Shown one piece after another: positions 6,282 to 14,514 of a stretch of DNA of 15,575 bases. The notes under the pieces were generated by a model that was given only the letters and a program-made list of their open reading frames with translations, ran no database searches and was not told the DNA's origin. Origin of the DNA: JAHJRJ01 sp037443685 (lineage in GTDB: Bacteria; Bacteroidota; Ignavibacteria; UBA10030; BY39); assembly GCA_037443685.1 (NCBI GenBank), contig JBBINX010000056.1, positions 1-15,575 on the forward strand, given 5' to 3'. Numbering within the stretch: position 1 is the stretch's first letter; the number at the start of each line of letters is the position of its first letter. The position numbers were made by a program, and so were the translations under genes.

Positions 6282-7460
6282 TTACGTGAAAGCATCTTTC
6301 ATTTTATCAAAGAAACTCTTACCAGAATTTACAAACTTATCGGTTTCTTTTGGTTTCATAGAATCCTGCTGTAGCAGTTCTTTTAATAACTCTTTATCTC
6401 TTTGAGTAAGCTTTGTCGGAATCCACACATTTATTCTAACCAACTGATCGCCTTTGCCGTAGCTATTAAGGTGCGGAATTCCTTTTTCCCTCATTCTTAG
6501 AATTTTCCCAGATTGAGTTCCGGGTTCTATTAGAAGCTTTGCCTTACCCGTCAGGGTTGGTATTTCAATTTCGGTTCCTAAAGCAGCTTCTGGAAAACTA
6601 ATAACCAAGTCGAGCACAATGTCATCACCTTCACGTATAAATTCGGGATGCCTTTCTTCGTGCAGCATGACAATTATATCGCCTGCGGGTCCATTGCGTT
6701 TACCTGCGTGTCCCTGTCCGCGCAATGGAATATAATTTCCATCGGATACGCCGGCAGGTATGTTTACTTTTATTGTTTTCTCTCCGTGAACCCTTCCCTC
6801 GCCGCGACAATCGGGACAAACATCTTTAATAATCTTTCCTTCGCCGCCGCAATGACTGCATGTCGAAATATTAACAAATTGGCCGAACACCGACCGCGAT
6901 ACCTGTCGGATTTCTCCCGTGCCGTTACAAGATGGACACGTAATTCGTGAAGATGCCGACCTTGCACCATTTCCACCACACAATTCGCATGTTTTATAAA
7001 CTTTAATTTTAAGTTTCTTCTCTATACCTTCCGCAATCTCTTCTAATGTAAGTTTGAGTTGTACTTTTAGATCAGAGCCCTGAGTCCCAGTCTGTGTAGG
7101 TCTCCGTTGTCTCGAACTTCTACCGCTGCCGAATGCTTCTTCAAAAATATTACCACCGAATGAACTCCCAAAAATATCACTAAAATGAGAGAAAATGTCG
7201 TGTATATCGGTATATCCGTGAAAATCCTGTCCGGCTCTGATTCCTCCATGCCCGAATTGATCATACCTTCTACGTTTATCTTGGTCGCTTAAAACTTCGT
7301 ATGCTTCTGCAGCTTCTTTGAATTTTTCTTCAGCTTCTTTATTATTCGGATTGCGGTCGGGATGATATTTCATAGCAATCTTTCGATATGCTTTCTTTAG
7401 CTCATCCTGATTGGCATTTTTTTGAATACCAAGAACTTCGTAGTAATCGCGTTTTGCCAT
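6282..7460 (-). CDS. dnaJ: Chaperone protein DnaJ (type I Hsp40)
   Basis: A cytoplasmic co-chaperone that delivers unfolded clients to DnaK and stimulates its ATPase. All type I features are present in 392 residues: a J domain (about 5-70) with the HPD motif at 33-35, a glycine/phenylalanine-rich region (about 70-128), four zinc-binding CxxCxGxG repeats starting at about 159 (CELCGGNG), 176 (CPSCNGTG), 202 (CSHCGGEG) and 216 (CPDCRGEG), and two C-terminal substrate-binding beta domains. The start is fixed by MAKRDYYEVLGI, the usual family N-terminus, and by AGGAG at 7475-7471 inside the last codons of grpE, ten bases before the ATG. It lies two bases after grpE. No dnaK is in the window. Identification is secure. 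Confidence 0.98.
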   Translation of the reverse strand: MAKRDYYEVLGIQKNANQDELKKAYRKIAMKYHPDRNPNNKEAEEKFKEAAEAYEVLSDQDKRRRYDQFGHGGIRAGQDFHGYTDIHDIFSHFSDIFGSSFGGNIFEEAFGSGRSSRQRRPTQTGTQGSDLKVQLKLTLEEIAEGIEKKLKIKVYKTCELCGGNGARSASSRITCPSCNGTGEIRQVSRSVFGQFVNISTCSHCGGEGKIIKDVCPDCRGEGRVHGEKTIKVNIPAGVSDGNYIPLRGQGHAGKRNGPAGDIIVMLHEERHPEFIREGDDIVLDLVISFPEAALGTEIEIPTLTGKAKLLIEPGTQSGKILRMREKGIPHLNSYGKGDQLVRINVWIPTKLTQRDKELLKELLQQDSMKPKETDKFVNSGKSFFDKMKDAFT

Positions 7461-7462
7461 CT

Positions 7463-8080
7463 TTAATCAGCTCCTGTTTCTGATGTAAAAGGTGAATCAT
7501 TTCCAGGTTCACCAGAAACTATAACCTTTGCATGACGAATAACCTTTTCGTGTAGAAGATAACCCTTCTCAACTTCTTGAACAATAGTATTCGGTTGAAC
7601 ATTAGGGTCGAAAGGTGTTACTATTAATGCATCGTGATAATTCACGTTGAACGGTTTTCCAATCGAGTCCAAATTTTTTAAACCTTGCTGCTCAAGAACT
7701 TTGAACATTTTATTATATATCAATTCAACCCCTTTATAAAAAGTACTTTCCCGTCCTTCGCTATTTGGCGGGGTGGATTCTTCTTTTGCGTATTGTATAA
7801 ACCGGTCAAAATCGTCCAATACAGGAAGAAGTGTTCCAATTAATTGTTCATTGGAATATCTCGTAATCGCGAGGAGATCGTTTTCGATTCGCCTCTTGTA
7901 GTTTTCAAATTCAGCCGCTTTACGCAGCAGTTGATCTTTTAAGCCGGTGTTCAACTTTTCTAATTCCAAAATATTATTTTTCAACGTTTGTAATTCGTCT
8001 TCTAGTTGAACGGGTTGTTCTTCGTTTAGATTAGTCGCTTCTTCAGTATTATTGTTATTTTTAATATCGTTATCTTGCAT
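7463..8080 (-). CDS. grpE: Nucleotide exchange factor GrpE
   Basis: The nucleotide exchange factor for DnaK, acting as a dimer in the cytoplasm to release ADP. At 205 residues it is of normal length. An acidic, asparagine-rich, low-complexity N-terminus (about 1-30) is followed by a long coiled-coil helix (about 30-75, with RKAAEFENYKRRIE). Next come LLPVLDDFDRFIQYA, the GVELIYNKMFKVLEQQGL segment, and the C-terminal beta domain with FNVNYHDALIV and GYLLHEKVIRHAKVIVS, the standard family signature. It sits 14 bases after hrcA and two bases before dnaJ. The ribosome-binding site is weak, which fits translation coupled to hrcA. Identification is secure. Confidence 0.97.
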   Translation of the reverse strand: MQDNDIKNNNNTEEATNLNEEQPVQLEDELQTLKNNILELEKLNTGLKDQLLRKAAEFENYKRRIENDLLAITRYSNEQLIGTLLPVLDDFDRFIQYAKEESTPPNSEGRESTFYKGVELIYNKMFKVLEQQGLKNLDSIGKPFNVNYHDALIVTPFDPNVQPNTIVQEVEKGYLLHEKVIRHAKVIVSGEPGNDSPFTSETGAD

Positions 8081-8094
8081 TCTTTATCTAATAT

Positions 8095-9126
8095 TTAGTT
8101 ATTTGATGAAACAGCTTCTGCTACACATCTAACTATAGGTATTACTTTACTATATTCCATCCTAGTAGGTCCGATAATGCCTATAGTGCCTGTTGTTTCA
8201 CCAATCCTGTATGATGAAATTATCAAGCTGTAGTCTTGTAATTTTTCGATATCATTCTCCGATCCAATCTTGATGGTAACATTGTCGCATTTGTTTTTTA
8301 CTTCACATTTTTCGAGCACGTGAATTATGATATCTTCATTATCAATCAATTCAATTATGCTTTTAAGTTGTTCCGGAGATTCGAATTCGGGTTGCGAGAG
8401 AATATTTGAAGTTCCGCTTATGTGCAAACGCTCGCGTGAATAGAAATCATTAAACAGTTTGTCGGTATTGTATAAGAAAAGTCGGATTAATCCTGTTTCC
8501 TCGTTTTCAGCATCTTTTACTCTATCGTGAAAAGTTTCTCGTATCTCAAGAAGCGTCAAACCACACAATCGTTGGTTTAAAAACCTATTAATTTCCTCTA
8601 ATTTACTCCTTGATATTTCGGAGGAAATTTCCATCATAATAGTTTTTACTAATCCGGACTTTATTGACAAAATTACAATCAGTTTAGAGTCAGAGATTTG
8701 AATTATCTCTAACTGTTGAAGAACTCCGGTGTGTAAGTGCGGTGTCGAAACGACACTTAATTGTTTTGAGATTCTGCTTAGTAATTTAGATGTTTCCTTG
8801 AGTAGATCCTCTGTCTCTGTGATACCGCTTAAATTTTTGTAAATGTCGTCTTTATCTTTTGAGCTTAAAATTTCGAGACCCATTAATCCATCTACATAGA
8901 AGCGATAACCTTTATCCGTAGGAATTCTGCCAGCCGAAACGTGCGGGTGCGAAATAAGACCCTGCTCTTCAAGGTCAGCCATCACATTGCGGATTGTTGC
9001 CGGACTCAAATTTATATCAGTTCTTTTCGACATCCCACGCGACCCGACAGGTACTGCGGTGAGAATAAAGGTTTGTACTACATTTTTTAAGACTTCTCTT
9101 TGTCGTTCTGTTAATGTTTCACTCAT
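8095..9126 (-). CDS. hrcA: Heat-inducible transcription repressor HrcA
   Basis: A repressor of class I heat-shock genes that binds the CIRCE inverted repeat and needs GroEL for folding. At 343 residues it is complete: an N-terminal winged-helix domain with LTERQREVLKNVV and the diagnostic LSPATIRNVMADLEEQGLI followed by HVSAGRIPTDKGYRFYVD, then the GAF-like middle region, and a C-terminus with GTIGIIGPTRMEYSKVIPIV. It heads the grpE-dnaJ cassette. I looked for TTAGCACTC or GAGTGCTAA upstream and elsewhere in the window and found neither, so autoregulation through a standard CIRCE is not supported here. An AGG directly abuts the ATG, which is too close to be a normal ribosome site, so the start rests on family N-terminal similarity. 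The 57-base gap upstream may hold its promoter. Confidence 0.96.
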   Translation of the reverse strand: MSETLTERQREVLKNVVQTFILTAVPVGSRGMSKRTDINLSPATIRNVMADLEEQGLISHPHVSAGRIPTDKGYRFYVDGLMGLEILSSKDKDDIYKNLSGITETEDLLKETSKLLSRISKQLSVVSTPHLHTGVLQQLEIIQISDSKLIVILSIKSGLVKTIMMEISSEISRSKLEEINRFLNQRLCGLTLLEIRETFHDRVKDAENEETGLIRLFLYNTDKLFNDFYSRERLHISGTSNILSQPEFESPEQLKSIIELIDNEDIIIHVLEKCEVKNKCDNVTIKIGSENDIEKLQDYSLIISSYRIGETTGTIGIIGPTRMEYSKVIPIVRCVAEAVSSNN

Positions 9127-9156
9127 CCTATTCTTAATATTAAATTAGATTCCATT

Positions 9157-9182
9157 AAAAAATAAGAAATTTTACTTATTTT
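9157..9182 (-). terminator. Weak AT-only hairpin after the YfhO-type gene, possible terminator
   Basis: On the minus strand AAAATAAG (9182-9175) and CTTATTTT (9166-9159) form an 8-bp stem with an 8-base loop. The stem ends in a run of six T (9162-9157), just after the stop codon at 9184. The layout is terminator-like, but the stem has only two G-C pairs' worth of strength, so it may be leaky or a chance AT-rich palindrome. It lies directly before hrcA. Confidence 0.3.
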
Positions 9183-9183
9183 A

Positions 9184-11661
9184 TCAAATTAACTTCTTCA
9201 GTGCTGGTAATCGAGCCAGACCTATGAGTATGAATAAAATGGATATACCCCAAGCGACATGGCTAACAGTAAAGCCGATGTGATACAACGGCGGGTCGAA
9301 TTTGAATTCAACAGTGTGTGCACCAGCAGGCAATACAACCGACCTTAATATGTAGTTAGTTTTGTAAATTTCAGTTTCTACGCCATCAATAAATGCTTTC
9401 CAACCAACCGGATAATAAACTTCGCTTAAAACCAGTAGCGAATTTTTTTCATTATAAGTTGCTAACTCTATATAATTTGTTTTATAAGATTTAATACTAA
9501 CATAAACAGAATCGGAATTGACAGGAGTTATTTCCGGCTGCTTTTCAAGTATTGCTGTAATTTTACTGTCGAAAATTGCTGAGTTTAGTTTGTTGAAGAC
9601 TTCGGTTTTGTTTTGTGCTATGAATACATCTTTCACAAAAAAAGCACGAGGTTGATATGCTGGATTCAAATATGTGGCTACTTGTTTTTTTTGATCAACA
9701 GTCATAATTTTAAATCGATCTTCTGGTAAATTAAACTGTGTTATCAGATATTTTGTATTCAGCATATTTATGATATTCATATTCAGCGGGAACGAAGGGT
9801 CAGATCCACGATATAAACATGAATCTATCATTTCTTGGTATATCTTGATTTTTGCCGGACTGTATCCACCAATTGATTCGATTGTGTGATACATATAAGT
9901 GTTATCCATAAACAATTGACCTATCGGAAAAATTCTGAATTGAGAATTGTCTGTCTTAAGAAATTGTACTGTCTGGTCTGGAGCAAAATGCCGGTCAATT
10001 GCTGTTCGTTCTTTTGGCTCGATAAACTTTGTATCTATAATAAACAAGTCAACTACTAAAACTAAAATTAGCCCGAAACCTAACAACGTACTCTTAATTT
10101 TTTTATTTAGATATAGAAACACAATTCCCAATGAAATGATTGATATAATTGTAAATTTAATGTAATCACTTGCAAGCAAATCAAACCGGCTTGCTTTAAG
10201 TTGAGACAAGGCTTGGGAAGCTTGTGCACCATATTGCTGTTGGAGTTGCTGCAGGTCGCCCTCTTTAACGAACATCGAAGTTGAAAGAGCCGAATATATT
10301 GTGGTTTTACCTATAAAACCTATTACCAAAATTGCTGCTATAATTCCCATTGCTATCAATAAGCTCTTGTTAAATTTAGTGGGATTGAATTTTGGGGAAA
10401 CCTCCATCAGAAAAGTTAATCCATAAGCTGCCAACATCCCGATTGATACTGGGAGCAAATGTAGAATCATAGAAGGAGCGCGGAATTTATCAAAAAAAGG
10501 GAGATAATGGAACAGAAAATCGTAAAATAAATTAAAGTGTTTTCCAAAAGAGACGAATAAAACGAAAACAGAAAATAAACCGAAGAACAACATAGATTTA
10601 TTTCGATTATAAATAAATGCAATTACTGTGAGGATTAGCGGAATGATCCCAAGATAAACAGTCGTATCGGTAAATGGCATCCAGCCCCAATAATATGGGG
10701 AAGAGAAACCAAAAAATGAAGGGATTAGTAAATTTAACATTTCGAATGGATGAAACGACCAGTTAGTCGCGTAGTCGTAATTCAAACCACCCGCTACACC
10801 GACTTCACCACCACCACGAATAGAAAACTGTGAATATTCGTATGTCGAAAAATAAACAAACGCTGAGATTCCGAAACCAATTATAAGCGCTGTAATAAAC
10901 AGTCCGCCTTTTTTTAGAACTGTAATTTTTTCTCTTTTGATGTTGATGATTATATCATAGATAAAATACAAACCGATAAACATGAATCCGTAATAAACCA
11001 TTTGCACGTGATTAGTGAGTAATGCGGTTCCAACTGCAGCGGCAAGAAGTCCAATACTTAACACAGTGCGCTTATCAAAAAGATATTGAGTGAGTAAAAG
11101 CAACAGTGGAATATACGTAAGAGCCATCATCTTCGAGCCGTGGCCGTGAACAGCCAAACCGATTGCATATGGCGACAGCATAAAAACAACTGCGGCAAAA
11201 AGCGAAGGTATTTGTTTAAACTTCCAATACCTCACAAATAAGTACATAAAAATACCAGCCAGAAAATAATGCAAAACAAACCAACTCATTTCCACATTGA
11301 AGAAAAGTAATTTACCAACAAAAAGTATAGCAGTTTGTAGATAACTTACGTTATAAGGAATATAAGCCAAACTACCAAAACCGGGCATACCGCTGAAAAT
11401 ATACGGGAACCAAATAGGTTTTTGACCTTCTTTTGCTTCTAAATATTCGCCGGCTTTTCCCCAAGCGTGCGCAGCAGCTGTATCACCACTCTCAGAAAAA
11501 ATCATATCTTTAAATACTATTTGATTAAATAGCACCAAAACTAAGATGAACAATACTACTATGCTGATAATATCTTTTTTCAAATCCTTTTGACGGTTGT
11601 ACCAATCCGCTATCTCAGATTTTGGTGTAATCGTTCGCTGAGTTTTAACTACTTTTGCCAT
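9184..11661 (-). CDS. YfhO-type large polytopic membrane protein
   Basis: An 825-residue inner-membrane protein. A short cytoplasmic N-terminus (about 1-30) is followed by many hydrophobic segments, first at about 33-52 and then continuing to about residue 535. A soluble, probably extracytoplasmic domain of about 250 residues follows, and a last membrane segment lies near 797-815. The SGDTAAAHAWGK and IWFPYIFSGMPGFGS segments in the first loop, and the beta-rich tail with YYPVGWKAFIDGVET and LPAGAHTVEFKFDPP, match the YfhO family of Bacteroidota as I know it. YfhO proteins resemble GT-C glycosyltransferases, and in Firmicutes a member is linked to lipoteichoic-acid glycosylation. The substrate here is unknown. 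AAGG seven bases before the ATG at 11661 supports the start. It is separated from yraN by 81 bases and from hrcA by 57. Confidence 0.85.
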   Translation of the reverse strand: MAKVVKTQRTITPKSEIADWYNRQKDLKKDIISIVVLFILVLVLFNQIVFKDMIFSESGDTAAAHAWGKAGEYLEAKEGQKPIWFPYIFSGMPGFGSLAYIPYNVSYLQTAILFVGKLLFFNVEMSWFVLHYFLAGIFMYLFVRYWKFKQIPSLFAAVVFMLSPYAIGLAVHGHGSKMMALTYIPLLLLLTQYLFDKRTVLSIGLLAAAVGTALLTNHVQMVYYGFMFIGLYFIYDIIINIKREKITVLKKGGLFITALIIGFGISAFVYFSTYEYSQFSIRGGGEVGVAGGLNYDYATNWSFHPFEMLNLLIPSFFGFSSPYYWGWMPFTDTTVYLGIIPLILTVIAFIYNRNKSMLFFGLFSVFVLFVSFGKHFNLFYDFLFHYLPFFDKFRAPSMILHLLPVSIGMLAAYGLTFLMEVSPKFNPTKFNKSLLIAMGIIAAILVIGFIGKTTIYSALSTSMFVKEGDLQQLQQQYGAQASQALSQLKASRFDLLASDYIKFTIISIISLGIVFLYLNKKIKSTLLGFGLILVLVVDLFIIDTKFIEPKERTAIDRHFAPDQTVQFLKTDNSQFRIFPIGQLFMDNTYMYHTIESIGGYSPAKIKIYQEMIDSCLYRGSDPSFPLNMNIINMLNTKYLITQFNLPEDRFKIMTVDQKKQVATYLNPAYQPRAFFVKDVFIAQNKTEVFNKLNSAIFDSKITAILEKQPEITPVNSDSVYVSIKSYKTNYIELATYNEKNSLLVLSEVYYPVGWKAFIDGVETEIYKTNYILRSVVLPAGAHTVEFKFDPPLYHIGFTVSHVAWGISILFILIGLARLPALKKLI

Positions 11662-11742
11662 TAGTCGCCTTAAACTTTCTATATTTTGATATTCTTTTAC
11701 AAAGCTGTAAAAAAATATAATGAAATAATAACTAATCTACAA

Positions 11743-12099
11743 TCAGAAAGCGTTCGGGATATATTTTATGATGGGTTTATAATTCTCCCACTTTATGGCA
11801 ACGACATCGAAGCGGCATTCTACATCTTCAATGTTGTTTTCCCACAGATAACCTTCGGCTACACGGCGAATTTGTTTACGTTTAGGTATCGTGATAGCAT
11901 CTTCTGGCTCCCCATATTCGTCCGTATGACGCGATTTTACTTCAACAAAAACCAAGATACCGTGGTCGTCAAAAATTAAATCTATTTCCCCCCTGCCAAA
12001 ATGATAATTACGGCAGATGATTTTTAAACCTTTATTAGTTAAAAATTTTTCGGCGATTTGTTCGCTCTTAGTTCCATCCGAACGCTTGTTTTTCATCAT
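11743..12099 (-). CDS. yraN: YraN family (UPF0102) nuclease-fold protein
   Basis: A 118-residue protein of the UPF0102 family with a restriction-endonuclease-like core. Visible motifs: GTKSEQIAEKFL near residue 9, FGRGEIDLIF at about 34-43 with the E and D of the PD-(D/E)XK fold, and FVEVKSR at 51-57 supplying the ExK part. Family members are predicted nucleases or Holliday-junction-resolvase-like proteins whose role is poorly known. The gene starts with tandem ATGs at 12099 and 12096. The first overlaps the rnhB stop as ATGA; either could be used, differing by one residue. The rnhB-yraN neighbourhood is common in bacteria and suggests a shared nucleic-acid maintenance context. Family call secure, function inferred. 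Confidence 0.92.
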   Translation of the reverse strand: MMKNKRSDGTKSEQIAEKFLTNKGLKIICRNYHFGRGEIDLIFDDHGILVFVEVKSRHTDEYGEPEDAITIPKRKQIRRVAEGYLWENNIEDVECRFDVVAIKWENYKPIIKYIPNAF

Positions 12100-12758
12100 C
12101 CGTTACTTTTAAATTTAAAACTCTTTCGGTGTATTTCACAATATCCAAATTTTTTAATAGCGGCAATATGTGCAGAAGTTCCGTATCCTTTGTGTTTTGA
12201 AAAACCGTATTCAGGATACTTTTCGTCATACTCAACCATCAGGTTATCTCTTACCACTTTAGCAATAATTGAAGCGGCGGCAATCGTAAAACTTTTCGAG
12301 TCGCCGTCAATAATCTTTGTGCAAGGTATGCCCATTTCTGGAAAATGTGGACCGTCGATTAATAAATAGTCAGGAGGTGGCACCAATCGCTCGATCGCTT
12401 TATGCATCGCCTTGAAAGTTGCATTCAAAATATTAATTTCGTCGATAACATCCTGGGAAACGATACCTACACCAATGCTCAAAGCTTTCTTTTGAATTAA
12501 ATCAAAAACTTTTATGCGTTTTTTGTGTGCCAGTTTTTTTGAATCTTTCACATTCACAATAGGATTTGAGTCGCTCTCAAAAAGTGATTTAGGAAATACG
12601 ACTGCCGCAGCCACTACCGGTCCGGCAAGAGGACCTCTGCCTGCTTCGTCAACACCGGCAATAAAGCGTAAACCATTTTCCCAAAATTTACTTTCATATT
12701 CAATCGATGGGAGAATTTTCCTCGGTGATACAATTAATTTAGATTTATTAAAAATCAT
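12096..12758 (-). CDS. rnhB: Ribonuclease HII
   Basis: Cytoplasmic endonuclease that cuts the RNA strand of RNA/DNA hybrids and excises single ribonucleotides from DNA. At 220 residues it has family length. The catalytic acidic set is visible: aspartate 37 and glutamate 38 in GVDEAGRGPLAGPV, aspartate 135 in YLLIDGPHF, and aspartate 153 in DGDSKSFTIAAASIIAKV. VKDSKKL near 70 is also conserved. The N-terminus carries about 30 residues before the first catalytic motif. The start at 12758 overlaps the end of the Omp85 gene by 11 bases, with a weak CGGA site about nine bases upstream. The stop overlaps yraN by four bases. Identification is secure; the exact start is less so. Confidence 0.96.
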   Translation of the reverse strand: MIFNKSKLIVSPRKILPSIEYESKFWENGLRFIAGVDEAGRGPLAGPVVAAAVVFPKSLFESDSNPIVNVKDSKKLAHKKRIKVFDLIQKKALSIGVGIVSQDVIDEINILNATFKAMHKAIERLVPPPDYLLIDGPHFPEMGIPCTKIIDGDSKSFTIAAASIIAKVVRDNLMVEYDEKYPEYGFSKHKGYGTSAHIAAIKKFGYCEIHRKSFKFKSNG

Positions 12759-14514
12759 TTATTAGTCCGAAATGAAATTTTGCTTGACTAAATGAATCTC
12801 CTTTTCCAAAAGCAAAGCTGACACTAATAATTCCTAAACCTGTTTCCATCCGGATTCCTATTCCATAACCGTACTTAAAATTATTATAATATCCTGTATC
12901 AAAAAAACCAAAGAAGTATGAACGCCTTGCTAATAAAAATCTGTATTCAAGATTCGACCAAAAAATACGCGACCCTAAAAATTGATTTTCTCGATACCCT
13001 CTGAGAGTAGATGCCCCTCCGAAACGAAACATGTCGCTTAATTCAATCTCTTTTTTACGCAAATCTCTACCGTGCAATCCTAATGCAAAAACCTGTTTAT
13101 GGAATATTTCTAAAAATGATTCAAAGTCGATTCCCATTTTTTGAACCGAAAAAGATTTTTGGAGAGTATATATTTTTTTCCTACCAACGCGATAATCGGT
13201 TTTATAAAAAATACCTGATGTGGGGCTGTAAATTTCGTCTCGAGTATCGTAAGCGATTTCAATTCCCGCTAAAATTGTGCCGCTAGAGTTTACCTGAGTC
13301 GCTCCGACAACAGTCGAAGATATGATATTTTCTTGATTAAATAGACCGCTTATCGTAAGGTTTTCAGTAAACATAAGTTCCGGTTTCAACTCGCCAACCC
13401 TGCGAACGTAAGTTGTATCCTGCTGACGTTGATAAAAAGAACCGCTGAGATTTACAGGATAATTAAACAACCAAGGTTCTAAGTATCGAATTCCAATTTC
13501 TTGTGAATTTCTTTCTTCGCGTGCCCACCTTACGCTAAGTTTTCTACCCGTCCCGAAAAGGTTTCTCATGCCAACATCCACCAAGCCAGTAAAATAACCT
13601 TTTTCGGAAGCGTGCCCGGGTGAATAACCGATGATTCCGTCAAAAGTGTTTGCGTTTCCCTCGACAACCTTTATTAAAAGTCCGGCAGCTCGACTTTGTC
13701 TTTGATCAGACAAAGTGTCGGGCATTAAAAATATTTGAGGTTCTTCGACTGATGTGAACAACTTTAACCGATTAAGACGTTGTGGAATTCTTTTAACTTT
13801 TTCAGCATTATATATCTCTCCTTGCTGAATACGGGTTTCGCGTGCAATTACTTCTGTCTTCGTTTCGTTATTCCCCTCTGTTTGTATGCTCTCAATTTTG
13901 ATTTTCTCGCCTTCATCAATTTCGATCACTACCGACAGCGTGGGTGAATTAATATCCTCGTTGATAATGAGACTTTTAATATTTGCGGAGGCAAATGGAT
14001 AACCGTTATTTTCATATTCTTTTATTAAATTATCTATGTCTGACTCCAATAAATTCTGGTCGAGGCACGATTTAGTTATTGAATAAAATTTGTTTTTGAT
14101 ATAATCTGTGGTAAAGAGCGTATTCCCTGAAATTTCGATTTTTCCGAGAGTGATTTGTGGTCCAGAGTCTATCTGCCAATACAAATCAACCCATGAACTA
14201 TCATCCGAAAAAATTATCGAATCAACATCTACATTAACAAAATAATAACAATCCCGAAAATACAAGTCTCTTATTCTATCTAAATCACTTTGAAGCTTTT
14301 CCTTAGTAAAAATATCATTCGTTTTTAAAATAATGTTATCGGTTAAGAAATTATTAGAAAATACTGTTACTGTTTGGTTGATGCTGATTGATTTTACTTT
14401 TGGTTGGGTAAACGAAAAAAGGTTACTATACGGAATAAAAAAAATGAAAATCGTTAAAACAACGCGCAGTAACTGAAATATTTTCTTGAATTTATCTCGA
14501 TCTTCGATACACAT
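12748..14514 (-). CDS. Omp85-family outer-membrane protein with three POTRA-like domains (BamA/TamA-like)
   Basis: A 588-residue outer-membrane protein. It has a signal peptide (basic KFKK..R, then hydrophobic VVLTIFIFFIPYSNLFSF, about 8-35). Three POTRA-like periplasmic domains follow at roughly 37-110, 111-190 and 191-272, the second with the typical LGKIEISGNTLF and YENNGYPFA. The beta-barrel spans about 275-588. The barrel carries the Omp85 loop-6 motif FRFGGASTLRGYRENQFLG (LRGY at 504-507) and ends in phenylalanine, as outer-membrane barrels do. Three POTRAs and this length resemble TamA more than full-length BamA (five POTRAs, about 800 residues). It probably helps insert proteins or lipids in the outer membrane. 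The ATG at 14514 is the only plausible start and overlaps the GWxTD gene by 23 bases. The family is secure; the subfamily is not. Confidence 0.9.
   Translation of the reverse strand: MCIEDRDKFKKIFQLLRVVLTIFIFFIPYSNLFSFTQPKVKSISINQTVTVFSNNFLTDNIILKTNDIFTKEKLQSDLDRIRDLYFRDCYYFVNVDVDSIIFSDDSSWVDLYWQIDSGPQITLGKIEISGNTLFTTDYIKNKFYSITKSCLDQNLLESDIDNLIKEYENNGYPFASANIKSLIINEDINSPTLSVVIEIDEGEKIKIESIQTEGNNETKTEVIARETRIQQGEIYNAEKVKRIPQRLNRLKLFTSVEEPQIFLMPDTLSDQRQSRAAGLLIKVVEGNANTFDGIIGYSPGHASEKGYFTGLVDVGMRNLFGTGRKLSVRWAREERNSQEIGIRYLEPWLFNYPVNLSGSFYQRQQDTTYVRRVGELKPELMFTENLTISGLFNQENIISSTVVGATQVNSSGTILAGIEIAYDTRDEIYSPTSGIFYKTDYRVGRKKIYTLQKSFSVQKMGIDFESFLEIFHKQVFALGLHGRDLRKKEIELSDMFRFGGASTLRGYRENQFLGSRIFWSNLEYRFLLARRSYFFGFFDTGYYNNFKYGYGIGIRMETGLGIISVSFAFGKGDSFSQAKFHFGLINDF

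Noticed and set aside
11695..11712. Inverted repeat ttttaca/tgtaaaa with a 4-base loop before the YfhO-type gene.
   Set aside because: The T-run lies before the stem on the minus strand and no T-run follows on either strand. The stem is almost all AT, so it is not a terminator.
12058..12369. Plus-strand open frame of 103 codons antisense to rnhB and yraN.
   Set aside because: The minus-strand genes carry complete catalytic motifs; this frame is a shadow.
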